DNA from: JABDBK01 sp964453575
GTDB taxonomy: Bacteria; Pseudomonadota; Gammaproteobacteria; DSM-16500
Length of the DNA stretch: 27,467 nucleotides
Direction: 5' to 3'
Assembly (NCBI GenBank): GCA_964453575.1
Contig: CAYVRW010000020.1
Coordinates: forward strand, 1-27,467
How positions within the stretch are numbered: position 1 is the stretch's first letter; every line of letters begins with the position of its first letter. Below the pieces are notes generated by a model. The model was given only the letters and a program-made list of their open reading frames with translations, made no database searches and was not told the origin of the DNA. The position numbers and the translations under genes were made by a program. Below, piece after piece: positions 16,651 through 25,407 of the stretch.

Positions 16651-17217
16651 ATGAAAACTTTAATAGGTGTTTCAGGTATGGCTGGTTCTTTTTCGGAAGA
16701 AGCAGCATTGCTTTATGCAAATAACATGAAAATTGTTCCAGAATTAGTTTATTTAATCGATATGGAAGGCGTGCTTGCTGCTTTATCTCAAAGAAAAATT
16801 GATATCGGTATCTTTCCTGTGGTTAACATTCATGGGGGTTTAGTAAAACCGGCTTTTGAAGCCATGGGTAAATATTTATTTACGCCTATTGATGAGTTGT
16901 GGCTTGATGTTAAACAATGTTTACTGGGATTACCTGGTACTGATATAAAAAAAATTAAAAAGGTTATCTCTCATCAACAGGCGCTCAACCAATGTAAAAA
17001 TTATTTAAAAAATAAATTAAACCATGTTGAACTTGTTCCATGGATAGATACTGCAAAGGCAGCAAAAGATTTAGCTGAAGGACGATTTTCAGAGGAAGCT
17101 GCTGTTATTGCTCCAGCACGTTCTGCTGAGGTATATCATTTAGAATTGATAGATAAAAATATTCAAGATTATCATCCCAATTTAACTGCATTTATTATAA
17201 CAAAGCAACCCGGATAA
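16651..17217 (+). CDS. Divergent, ACT-less prephenate (or arogenate) dehydratase
   Basis: The 188 residues align by eye with the prephenate dehydratase catalytic domain: GMAGSFSEEAALLY (9-22) for G.EGTFSEEAA, ISHQQALNQCKNYL (106-119), and AVIAPARSAEVYHLELIDKNIQD for the second lobe. The C-terminal ACT domain that gives Phe inhibition in most PheA proteins is absent. Two conserved catalytic-region motifs are altered: the usual TRF reads TAF (179-181), so the Arg is lost, and the usual PIENS reads PVVNI (56-60). Position between aroC and tyrA makes a role in making phenylpyruvate (or Phe from arogenate) very likely, but activity needs proof. Distant PDT relatives that do other prephenate chemistry, such as BacA, are an alternative. 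Confidence 0.8.
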   Translation: MKTLIGVSGMAGSFSEEAALLYANNMKIVPELVYLIDMEGVLAALSQRKIDIGIFPVVNIHGGLVKPAFEAMGKYLFTPIDELWLDVKQCLLGLPGTDIKKIKKVISHQQALNQCKNYLKNKLNHVELVPWIDTAKAAKDLAEGRFSEEAAVIAPARSAEVYHLELIDKNIQDYHPNLTAFIITKQPG

Positions 17218-17220
17218 TTT

Positions 17221-17949
17221 ATGAAATTTGGCATTATAGGGTTTGGAAGATTTGGTAAATTATGGGCGAACTCACTGCTGCCTTATGGTAAGGTTTTAGT
17301 TTATGATAAGACGGCTTTTTTACATGATGTAAATTCAAAAATTAAATTATCTACTCTAGCTGAAGTGACCAAAGTGGATATGTTGTTTTTACTGGTTCCC
17401 ATTTCTGAATTTGAAAATTGTTGTGATGAAATAAAAGATTTAATAACACCTCATACTATTATAGTAGATTGCTGTTCTGTTAAAGTATATTCTGTGAATA
17501 TTATGAAAAAAATATTTTCAGAAAACCAGCCTCTTATTGCAACCCATCCACTATTTGGCCCTGATTCAGTTAAAAAAACAGGCGGACTTACGGGTCATAA
17601 AATAGTACTTTGTCCTATTCAATCCGACGAAGATTACATCAAAGATTTATTTGCTCGAATGGGATTAAAAATCATTATTTCGACACCCGATGAACATGAT
17701 AAGCAAATGGCAACATCTCAATGTTTGGTCCATTTTATTGGAAGAGGGCTGGTAGCACTTAATTTACATCAACAAGAATTATCTACCCCTGATTTTCAAG
17801 CTTTAATTAACATTAATCACATGGTTGTTCATGATCGATTACAATTATTTTTAGATATGCAAAGATATAATCCTTACTCAAAAGAAGTCAGGGATAAATT
17901 AATCAAGCAATTATTAAAGCTTGATAGTGAAATTGATGGAGGGCATTGA
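17221..17949 (+). CDS. tyrA: Prephenate/arogenate dehydrogenase
   Basis: The enzyme oxidatively decarboxylates prephenate (to 4-hydroxyphenylpyruvate) or arogenate (to Tyr). The N terminus FGIIGFGRFGKLWA is a GxGxxG dinucleotide fold. VDCCSVKVY (154-region Ser/Lys), ATHPLFGPDS and TSQCLVHFIGRGL (His) are the signature blocks of the TyrA family. At 242 residues it is a short, single-domain form without a chorismate mutase fusion or ACT domain. The THPLFGPDS context and short length resemble plant and cyanobacterial-type arogenate dehydrogenases, so substrate choice is open. It starts 3 bases after the dehydratase stop; its 3' end carries the GGAGG for the chorismate mutase. Confidence 0.9.
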   Translation: MKFGIIGFGRFGKLWANSLLPYGKVLVYDKTAFLHDVNSKIKLSTLAEVTKVDMLFLLVPISEFENCCDEIKDLITPHTIIVDCCSVKVYSVNIMKKIFSENQPLIATHPLFGPDSVKKTGGLTGHKIVLCPIQSDEDYIKDLFARMGLKIIISTPDEHDKQMATSQCLVHFIGRGLVALNLHQQELSTPDFQALININHMVVHDRLQLFLDMQRYNPYSKEVRDKLIKQLLKLDSEIDGGH

Positions 17950-17950
17950 T

Positions 17951-18211
17951 ATGTTAACTATTAAACAGTTAAGAAAAAAAATTGATGCCATCGATTCCTC
18001 CATTATTAAGAAACTATCAGACCGTCAAAAATTATCAATTAAAATAGGTAAACTAAAAAATAAAACCGGCAATAAAGTACTTGATGTTAAACGTGAAATG
18101 AAATTAATGCGTTTATATGAATCCTTATCTCATAAATATCAAGTACAAGAAAATTATATCAAACGTTTATTTAAAATCATTATTCATCACTCGAGGAAAA
18201 TACAAAAATAA
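17951..18211 (+). CDS. Chorismate mutase, AroQ-class monofunctional
   Basis: The enzyme rearranges chorismate to prephenate. The 86-residue all-helical protein begins MLTIKQLRKKIDAIDSSII, followed by DRQKLSIKIGKLK, matching the helix-1 and active-site Arg/Lys pattern of AroQ-class mutases such as the E. coli PheA and TyrA N-terminal domains. Here it stands alone rather than fused. Although the frame is open from 17921, GGAGG at 17937-17941 sits nine bases before ATG 17951, one base past the tyrA stop, so 17951 is the likely start. It is the last biosynthetic gene of the cluster. Confidence 0.9.
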   Translation: MLTIKQLRKKIDAIDSSIIKKLSDRQKLSIKIGKLKNKTGNKVLDVKREMKLMRLYESLSHKYQVQENYIKRLFKIIIHHSRKIQK

Positions 18212-18229
18212 TTTCTTAAGGTAGGTAAT

Positions 18230-20347
18230 ATGCTAAGTAAACTTAGAGAATTTATCAAATCAAGAACATATACCTTGCGCTTTAGCATTTTAAGTATTTT
18301 TGTAATTTTTCTTAGCATATCCATGCTTAGTCTTATCGGATTAATGTACATAAAAGCCACCACTAATATCACCACTTTTGCATTCGATATGATGAAACAA
18401 ATATCTTCGCGCATTCTTCATGATATTAATCAAGACTTCACTAATATCGAGTTAGAAAACAAATCAGCTGCTGACATTATTGAAAGCGGCGTGGTTGATT
18501 TGAATGCTTCCAATAATGAAGAAATGCTTAAATATGCAAACATCATTTTACATGACGAAGGCCCGCTGCTTCATATATTAAAAAAGTTTGCTTGGGTCGA
18601 TAAAAACAATAACGTCGTATTAGCAAGCAAAGACCCGAACGGAAGTATAACTTTAGAATTAGTTTATCATGCTAATAACAAAATACATCATCATTATATT
18701 TATCAACATCCTACTGGTAAAGTTTTTAAAATAGTAGACCACCCTGAAGCGGTCATTAACTTTACCATAAGACCCTGGTATTCAGCAGCAATAAAAAACA
18801 AAAAAACGACCTGGGTAGATGTTTATAAATATTATTTCAGTCGTGAATTGGGAATTAGTGTGGCAACACCTGTTATATCGGAACATGGAGATATACTAGG
18901 TGTTATTAAATTTGATATTAGTTTAGAGTTTTTAAGAAAGCTGGTAGAGGATGCGAGATTTAGTAAAAATGGAGTTGTTTTTATTGTGACTCAATCAAAC
19001 AATTTAATTGCATTTCCTCATATTATTCAAGATAAAAATAATGTCATTATGAATATCCACCAATTACCGAATCATCCATGGGTTATTGCGTCGTATGATT
19101 ATTTTAAAAAAACAGGTAAATTGAATTTTATGATTGATTATAATCACAATCAATATTTGGTTTCTTATAATTTGCTTGCTCAATTGGGTGATAATAAATG
19201 GTATTTAGGGATTGCAGCACCTAGAGACGATTATATTTATTCATTGCGCAATACAAGACAAATGGGCATGCTGATAGGATTTGTGATGCTCATATTCAGC
19301 ATTTTTATTGTTTCTGCTATTATATCTCGTATTGTAAAACCCATGAAAAAAATTACTCGTGAAATCGACAAAATCAAAAATTTTGAATTAACTCATACAC
19401 CTAAAATCGCTTCGCGTATTAGAGAAGTAAATGCTATAGCATCAGCTTTACATGCTATGAAAAAGGGACTACGTTCATTTCAAAAATATATTCCTTCATC
19501 TTTGGTTCGCGATCTCATTGAAGCGGGTGATGAAGCTAAAACAGGAGGAGAGAAAAAATCTCTAGCCATATTATTCACTGATATTCATAATTTTACTGCT
19601 ATTGCTGAAACTTCAGATCCACAATTACTAGCTATACATATTTGTGATTATTTTGATGTACTAACGTCTATTATTATAAAGCAATCTGGTACGATTGATA
19701 AATACATAGGCGATTCCGTCATGGCTTTTTGGGGAGCTCCCTTAGATGTTGAACAACCCTGCCATAAAGCTGCAAAAGCCGCTCTCTTGTGCATGCGGGA
19801 ACTTGACATTTTAAATGGGATTTGGAGAAGTGAAAATAAGCCCATCTTTCATACCAGCATTGGAATTAACTTTGGTGAAGCAGTGGTAGGTCATTTTGGT
19901 TCTCGCGAACGTTTAAGTTATACAGCATTTGGTGATGCGGTTAATTTGGCAAGCCGCTTACAAGACATTAACCATTACTTTGATACTAAAATTCTGGTTA
20001 GTGAACATGTCTATAATATCATAAAAGATCAATTTATTTTGCGTATGATCGATTGCGTAAATGTTAAAGGTAAAGGTGAAGCTATCAATATTTATGAATT
20101 GATTGGTGAAAATCATCAAAAGATTAACTATGATATTGCAGCTTATAAAATTGCATTTGAAAAAGCATTTTCTGCTTATAAAAACAGACAATGGGATGAA
20201 GCTATTATCCATTTTAAAGAGTGCATGGTTATCTATAAAAATGATGGTGTAAGCCCATTATTCATCACACGTTGTGAGCAATATAAGTTAAACCCTCCCT
20301 CAGAAAATTGGCGCGGCGCATGGCACCTTGATAAAAAACCTGTTTAG
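18230..20347 (+). CDS. Membrane-bound class III adenylate/guanylate cyclase with dCache sensor and HAMP
   Basis: The cyclase makes cAMP (or cGMP) in response to a periplasmic signal. A membrane helix (about 19-40) is followed by a ~300-residue periplasmic part with the dCache-like motif RPWYSAAIKNKKTTWVDVY (181-199), a second helix (about 346-366), a HAMP region (about 366-416) and the cyclase domain from ILFTDIHNFT (447). Metal-binding Asp451 and Asp495 are present. Base-selecting Lys491 and Asp569 favour ATP, and Asn572 and Arg576 stabilise the transition state, so it should be active. A short TPR-like tail follows 632. AAGGTAGG precedes the ATG, 18 bases after the chorismate mutase stop, so it may be the last gene of the aromatic operon. 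Confidence 0.92.
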   Translation: MLSKLREFIKSRTYTLRFSILSIFVIFLSISMLSLIGLMYIKATTNITTFAFDMMKQISSRILHDINQDFTNIELENKSAADIIESGVVDLNASNNEEMLKYANIILHDEGPLLHILKKFAWVDKNNNVVLASKDPNGSITLELVYHANNKIHHHYIYQHPTGKVFKIVDHPEAVINFTIRPWYSAAIKNKKTTWVDVYKYYFSRELGISVATPVISEHGDILGVIKFDISLEFLRKLVEDARFSKNGVVFIVTQSNNLIAFPHIIQDKNNVIMNIHQLPNHPWVIASYDYFKKTGKLNFMIDYNHNQYLVSYNLLAQLGDNKWYLGIAAPRDDYIYSLRNTRQMGMLIGFVMLIFSIFIVSAIISRIVKPMKKITREIDKIKNFELTHTPKIASRIREVNAIASALHAMKKGLRSFQKYIPSSLVRDLIEAGDEAKTGGEKKSLAILFTDIHNFTAIAETSDPQLLAIHICDYFDVLTSIIIKQSGTIDKYIGDSVMAFWGAPLDVEQPCHKAAKAALLCMRELDILNGIWRSENKPIFHTSIGINFGEAVVGHFGSRERLSYTAFGDAVNLASRLQDINHYFDTKILVSEHVYNIIKDQFILRMIDCVNVKGKGEAINIYELIGENHQKINYDIAAYKIAFEKAFSAYKNRQWDEAIIHFKECMVIYKNDGVSPLFITRCEQYKLNPPSENWRGAWHLDKKPV

Positions 20348-20497
20348 ATTGATTAATACTTACCCACTATTTCATTATTTGTCGGATAAATTTATACCTT
20401 TAATACTTTCTTAATATAAAAAATCTACAATAAATCCAAAATTAATTCTTTTAGAATCATCTGATTAAATTATGATCATTATTGATGAGGGGTTGTT

Positions 20498-23400
20498 ATG
20501 GCATTAAATACCGGAAGAAGTCAGGGCTTTACCCCTCTCTACGAAGCAGCAGCTAATAACCGGGTCGATTTAATAACTGCGCTGATTGAAGCTAAAGCAG
20601 ATGTAGACCAGCAAAGTTCAAATGGCGCACGGCCTATTCAGATAGCTATGGAAAAAATGAATGTAGCTGCCCTTGTCGCTTTATTAAAAGCTGGTGCAAA
20701 TGACAATTTGTATCGAGCCAAAAGTTCTATTCTCGTACCATCAAATTTGTATCCAAGTGTTGATAAAGAATATACAGGAAGTCCTTTATATTGGGCAGCC
20801 GCTTATGGAAACATTGCCATGATGCGTAGTTTGATTGACGAACAAGGTGCTGCAAAAGATATTAATACACAAGATAAATGGGGTAGAACACCTCTCCATA
20901 TGGCAGCATATATGGGATATGCCGATGCCATACCTATTTTAGCATCCGCAGGTGCATGCGTGAACACACCTGATCATAATGGAGTAACTCCTGTTTTTGT
21001 TGCTGCGCAAACTGGTGATGAAGCAGTCATCATTGCTCTTAAAGCTGCCGGTGCAACGACGATAGATACACCTAATAAGAATGGTATAACTCCAGTTTTA
21101 ATTGCTTCTGGAAAAGGCCATGCAAACGTCATAACTGTTCTCAAGAATCTAGGTGCGACAACTTTTGATACTCCTAATGCTCATGGCACCACACCTATTC
21201 TTTATGCTGCTTTATCTAGTCATGCAAAGGCCATCACTGCACTTAAAGATGCAGGAGCAACTACTATCAATACGCCAAATAAAAATGGCCTAACTCCTCT
21301 GATTGCGGCTTTGCAAAAAATGGGGCTTGCTACAGATCTAGATGGGAAATTGATTTTTACTAATACAGTTAAACCGAAAGTAATCCAAGCTTTATTAGAA
21401 GCTAAAGCAGATCCAAATTATGGTACACAAAGAGGTTTGCCAAAAGGTACTGCTTTAGAGATCGCTAAACAAATCACTGGTCCAAAAGCAGCAGAAGTTG
21501 TTAAATTATTGGAAGAACATATAAAAAATTATTCTCCTCAAAAAACGGTTGATTTAGAACAAAAACAGAAACCTGATGCTAATCCTCCGAGCACATATTT
21601 ACTTGAAAGCTTGCTTGTTAATATTAAAGAAGTAAACCGGCAAGCAAAGGATTACTTAGAAACATTAGAGAACCTGGATAAAGTCTTAAGCTTGGAACCA
21701 GACAACGAAGAAATTCTCAGCAAACGATTTATAGCCCTTGCTGCGGGTGGATATTATAATGACGCATTAAAAGATCTTCAGCATCTTTCACAACTACAAC
21801 CAGTCTGCCCAAAGCTTGGTCTAACGCTTATTGAAATTAGTTTTTTATTAGGAAAAGAATATCAAGCCCATTTAAATTTTATTAATGAATTTATTAAAAG
21901 ATATCCTAATGATTTAGTAGCGATACAACATCGCGTCATGGTTCAAAAATGTTTGGCTCAAGACCCAGATGATGCTGACATACAAAAAATAGCTCTGCTT
22001 GAATCCCGACTTTCACCACAAGATAAAAAAAATATTGCTGCAACCTATGTTAATCTTGCAGCGATTGAGGCTGGCATCGAGGGCGGTAACTATGAAGTAG
22101 GTTTCCTTTATTGTGAAGAAGCTCTCAGGCTTCAACCTGATAATCAACAAGCCATAGATTGCCGGAAAAAAATCATTGCTAAGGGTAAGAATAATGTTTT
22201 TGCTCATCTTCTAAATGGCTCAAATAAAGATTATAAAAAAGTCATTGAGGATTTATCATCAGTTCTTGATTTACCTTTGCAAACCTTAAATAACTCAGAT
22301 CTTAGTAAAGTTTTTGCAAATAGAGGAATTGTTCATTGCTTATTAGGAAATTATAAAGAAGCCTTAAATGACTTCGACAACGCTCTTTTTCTTTGTTCTG
22401 ATGATACCATTGTGCTTAATAATCGAGCCCTACTTTATCGCATCATAGATCAACATGATAACGCAGAACGCGATATGTTGATAGCAAGAGAAAATGAAGA
22501 AAAAGAATATACCGACGAGATAAAAATACGTTTGTCTGAAGAATATTTGGCTTATACCACCGTGGAAATAAAGAAAGAAAAACCCAATTTCAAAGCCGCT
22601 TTAATTTATTGTGAAGAAGCCCTTCGGCTTCAACCTGATAATCAAAAAGCCATGGATTGCCGAAATAAAATCATTGGTGAATGCGATGAAGCGGTTTTTT
22701 ATTATATTCGATCAAAAATTATTAATGGTGATTTTAAGGATGTAATAGAAGATCTTTCACTGATGATTGTTTTATCTTTGAAAACTTTATCAAACAACGC
22801 CCGCAGCATACTCTTTTCAAATAGAGGATTTGTTCAATGTTTATTAGGAAATTATAAAGAAGCCTTAGATGACCTCAATAACGCTCTTTTTCTTTGTCCT
22901 AATAGTGCACTAGATCTTAATAACCGGGCCATGGTTTATCGTATTATGGGTCAACATGACAATGCTGAACGCGACATTCAACTAGCAAGACAAAAGGAAG
23001 AGGAAGAATATACAGATGACATGAAAAAAGATCTTTCTGAACAATACTTGGCTTATGCAGCCATGGAGCTGAAGAAAGAAAAACCCAATCAAAAAGCCGC
23101 TTTAATTTATCGTGAAGAAGCACGTCGACTTCAACTCGATAGCAATGATCTTAATGAGGAACCAACAGAGGAGTCAGAGGAGGTTAGTACCGATTACGAA
23201 AGAAACGAGCCTGAAGAAACCATCAATGTTTTAGTGAATCTAAGAACATTTTTTAGAGCCGAAAATGATGATAGCGATAAATCTGAAGATTATGATCTCT
23301 ATAATACCCATTTAAAAATAGCAAATTCTAATGCAGAATTGGTTTATAAGAAAAAACAAAAAAAACATGTTCTCTATATAAACGATGAATTAATCGATGA

Positions 23401-23587
23401 TTCAGAAGCTGCAGCTCAAGAAATATCGAAAATAATTAATTCTTTAAAAAATTCCTTTGTTGCTCCATCAGCTTCTCAGGTTTTTCAAAAATCTCCGGGG
23501 TTCTTTCCGAAAGTGAAAGGGGGTAAGCCTGATCCTCGTGCTCATAAAAAAGATGAAGTTTTTGGTACGAGGGTTCCTGGTAAATAG
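20498..23587 (+). CDS. Ankyrin-repeat plus TPR protein, candidate effector
   Basis: This 1029-residue, apparently cytosolic protein has no signal peptide or membrane helix. Residues ~10-290 form about seven ankyrin repeats (for example GRTPLHMAAYMGYADAIPIL, and successive NKNGITPVLIA units). Residues ~370-890 form TPR-like helical pairs, including two near-copies of a ~166-residue module with ALRLQPDNQ.A.DCR..I and CLLGNYKEAL. The C-terminal ~130 residues are acidic, then basic and Gly/Pro-rich. GAGGGG just before the ATG gives a strong start. Such eukaryote-like repeat proteins are frequent type IV (Dot/Icm) substrates in Legionellales; no secretion gene is in this window, so that role is inference. 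The binding partner is unknown. It ends just before a GC-rich hairpin element. Confidence 0.88.
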   Translation: MALNTGRSQGFTPLYEAAANNRVDLITALIEAKADVDQQSSNGARPIQIAMEKMNVAALVALLKAGANDNLYRAKSSILVPSNLYPSVDKEYTGSPLYWAAAYGNIAMMRSLIDEQGAAKDINTQDKWGRTPLHMAAYMGYADAIPILASAGACVNTPDHNGVTPVFVAAQTGDEAVIIALKAAGATTIDTPNKNGITPVLIASGKGHANVITVLKNLGATTFDTPNAHGTTPILYAALSSHAKAITALKDAGATTINTPNKNGLTPLIAALQKMGLATDLDGKLIFTNTVKPKVIQALLEAKADPNYGTQRGLPKGTALEIAKQITGPKAAEVVKLLEEHIKNYSPQKTVDLEQKQKPDANPPSTYLLESLLVNIKEVNRQAKDYLETLENLDKVLSLEPDNEEILSKRFIALAAGGYYNDALKDLQHLSQLQPVCPKLGLTLIEISFLLGKEYQAHLNFINEFIKRYPNDLVAIQHRVMVQKCLAQDPDDADIQKIALLESRLSPQDKKNIAATYVNLAAIEAGIEGGNYEVGFLYCEEALRLQPDNQQAIDCRKKIIAKGKNNVFAHLLNGSNKDYKKVIEDLSSVLDLPLQTLNNSDLSKVFANRGIVHCLLGNYKEALNDFDNALFLCSDDTIVLNNRALLYRIIDQHDNAERDMLIARENEEKEYTDEIKIRLSEEYLAYTTVEIKKEKPNFKAALIYCEEALRLQPDNQKAMDCRNKIIGECDEAVFYYIRSKIINGDFKDVIEDLSLMIVLSLKTLSNNARSILFSNRGFVQCLLGNYKEALDDLNNALFLCPNSALDLNNRAMVYRIMGQHDNAERDIQLARQKEEEEYTDDMKKDLSEQYLAYAAMELKKEKPNQKAALIYREEARRLQLDSNDLNEEPTEESEEVSTDYERNEPEETINVLVNLRTFFRAENDDSDKSEDYDLYNTHLKIANSNAELVYKKKQKKHVLYINDELIDDSEAAAQEISKIINSLKNSFVAPSASQVFQKSPGFFPKVKGGKPDPRAHKKDEVFGTRVPGK
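22113..23150 (+). repeat. Internal ~500-bp tandem duplication in the TPR region
   Basis: The word GTGAAGAAGC recurs at 22113, 22611 and (nine bases) 23112, that is every 498-501 bases. It is surrounded by closely matching DNA, such as TTCAACCTGATAATCAA in the first two. The blocks encoding CLLGNYKEAL and NALFLC are likewise repeated. There are two full units and the start of a third, in frame (166-167 codons). Confidence 0.8.
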
Positions 23588-23616
23588 CTGTGTGCAGATC
23601 GGAAGCACCCTCATCC

Positions 23617-23687
23617 GCCCTATCGGGCACCCCGCAACACGTGCGGGGCAAGCTCTTCTCCCACCGAAAAGCGCGGTGGGAGAAGGG
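23617..23687. repeat. GC-rich triple-hairpin (REP-like) element, likely bidirectional terminator
   Basis: Three perfect inverted repeats follow each other: GCCC-TATC-GGGC (23617-23628), CCCCGCA/TGCGGGG (23630-23648) and a 12-bp stem CTTCTCCCACCG/CGGTGGGAGAAG (23655-23685). The GC content is far above the surroundings. It lies exactly between two convergent genes, which fits an intergenic mobile repeat also acting as transcription terminator or mRNA end. Confidence 0.7.
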
Positions 23688-23696
23688 ATACTCGGG

Positions 23697-25151
23697 CTAG
23701 CGCGCTGAAAAGTTATTTATGGATAATGATATTGTGTTATCTCCCAACACACTCATCACCTCCGTCCATATCAAATCTTCCAATGGTTTTACATTTTTAT
23801 TATCCGACACAATCTTTTTTAGAGCCATTTGAATATCAACGACATCTTTAGACGCACTGATATCATCCATCAGAACTTTTAATTTAGTACGAGCCTCATT
23901 TCGCTCTTGCCTATCAGCAACAACAAAACCTTTTTCAAATATACAGCTAAACATGCCATAGAACATATTATATTCCCATGGGCCTAATTTTATTAGATTA
24001 ATATTGATCATTGTTAATAAAGTATTGCGAATAAGTATAAATTTGTTATCCGAATCTAGATATGTTTTATTGATTTTTTTAAATCCTTCCAGCGCTAAAT
24101 CAGGCGCATCATTCATTAATAATGCAAAAATTAAAATTGCAAATTTATGGGCTTCAGGAAGCTGAAATGAAACTAATAATAAAGCTTCCGCAAGTAATGC
24201 AGTATTTTTTTCTGATAGTTTATACTCTAAGCTTTTTTCCATGGCTTTATCAAACGCATCATTAATTAATTGATATTTATCGTTTTTAACTTGCATTTTA
24301 TAAGCTTGCAATGCTTTCGCAAAATCTATTTGCTTGAAATTTGCTAACATCAGTGTTACCTCAGTCATATTATCTGCCATAAGTGCACTTATCGTTGTCA
24401 ATTTAAGTGCAGACAATTGCGCTAAATCAAGAGGTAATGCAGCATCTAAATCAATGGCTATCAATATCGGCAAAACTCTATCTGCATGGTCTATTTTATT
24501 AAAATCTTCGCCATGAATTTTTTTAAATGCATTGCTGCCATCTTCGGTATTTTCAATAAAATATTTCATCGTTGCTATAGAAATTTTTGGATCAGTATAT
24601 TTAATTAAATCTAAAACAGATTCATTATTACAGGACCTTGCTTGCATATCAGCACCGTACTTCAATAAAACTGAAATGTTGGCTATAGCACCTTGCTTTG
24701 CTGCCATCATGAGGGGTGTACATCCATACACCCCTTCTTTGATATTCACGTAATCATTGATACCTAATTGAATACCTGCATCAAGTATAGCTGCCAAGCA
24801 GGGAGCAACTTCGTTTTTGTTAACCTGAGCAATCCAATGGATGATAGATCGATCATGCATATCAATTTGTGTCAATTGTTCAGTAAGAATTTGTTTACCA
24901 ATAGTAGATTTCATGGCTTCGTCAATAATATATTTAACAACATCATTACGACCGTTTTGCGCCGCAATTTGCAGTATCGTGATTTGTTCAGGATAAGACT
25001 CAAGTTGCATCATTTTAAGAAATATATCATGGTCATCATTGACAAATTGTTGCATAGCCTCACAAGCATTTTGTTCCTGGTTCATTATTTCTATAAAAGA
25101 TTCGATGGAAAATTGTTTCTGATACGGTAATATAATCGATGATTGTGCCAT
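23697..25151 (-). CDS. Ankyrin-repeat protein, candidate effector
   Basis: The protein has 484 residues without signal peptide or membrane segment. Three to four ankyrin repeats lie in the N-terminal half: ITILQIAAQNGRNDVVKYII (57-76), RSIIHWIAQV (~101-110) and CTPLMMAAKQGAIANISVLL followed by KYGADMQARS (~144-173). The remainder is helical, rich in Ala, Leu and Lys, without a recognisable catalytic motif. ATG 25151 is the likely start. It is convergent with the Ank/TPR gene, and the GC-rich hairpin element separates them. The pairing of two ankyrin proteins suggests a region of host-interaction genes, but this is inferred from family habits in intracellular bacteria. Confidence 0.85.
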   Translation of the reverse strand: MAQSSIILPYQKQFSIESFIEIMNQEQNACEAMQQFVNDDHDIFLKMMQLESYPEQITILQIAAQNGRNDVVKYIIDEAMKSTIGKQILTEQLTQIDMHDRSIIHWIAQVNKNEVAPCLAAILDAGIQLGINDYVNIKEGVYGCTPLMMAAKQGAIANISVLLKYGADMQARSCNNESVLDLIKYTDPKISIATMKYFIENTEDGSNAFKKIHGEDFNKIDHADRVLPILIAIDLDAALPLDLAQLSALKLTTISALMADNMTEVTLMLANFKQIDFAKALQAYKMQVKNDKYQLINDAFDKAMEKSLEYKLSEKNTALLAEALLLVSFQLPEAHKFAILIFALLMNDAPDLALEGFKKINKTYLDSDNKFILIRNTLLTMININLIKLGPWEYNMFYGMFSCIFEKGFVVADRQERNEARTKLKVLMDDISASKDVVDIQMALKKIVSDNKNVKPLEDLIWTEVMSVLGDNTISLSINNFSAR

Positions 25152-25407
25152 TTTTATGTCCTTCCATAATTGTGCATAGTAATAAACATTAAACCCAAAA
25201 TGTCTAATATATAAACAGATCGCTCATTATTAATTCTTTTTTTCATTCGCACATACTTTACCCAGCGTAACTATTTTATATAACAATACGATTTTAATGA
25301 TACTTTTTAAATCAAAAATAGCAATTTTCTTGCATCTCCAGGCGAATTTTTTGCTTTTCCCTATGCTAGCCTAGAAGTATAACAACTAAACAAACGAGGT
25401 GGTCGCC

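Noticed and set aside
17921..17950. Longer chorismate mutase start at 17921 giving 96 residues.
   Set aside because: The extra ten residues overlap tyrA and have no ribosome site, while GGAGG is well placed for ATG 17951.
23436..23651. A 71-codon minus-strand frame across the GC-rich hairpin element.
   Set aside because: It is formed by the inverted repeats and the antisense of the Ank/TPR 3' end; no start signal or family pattern.
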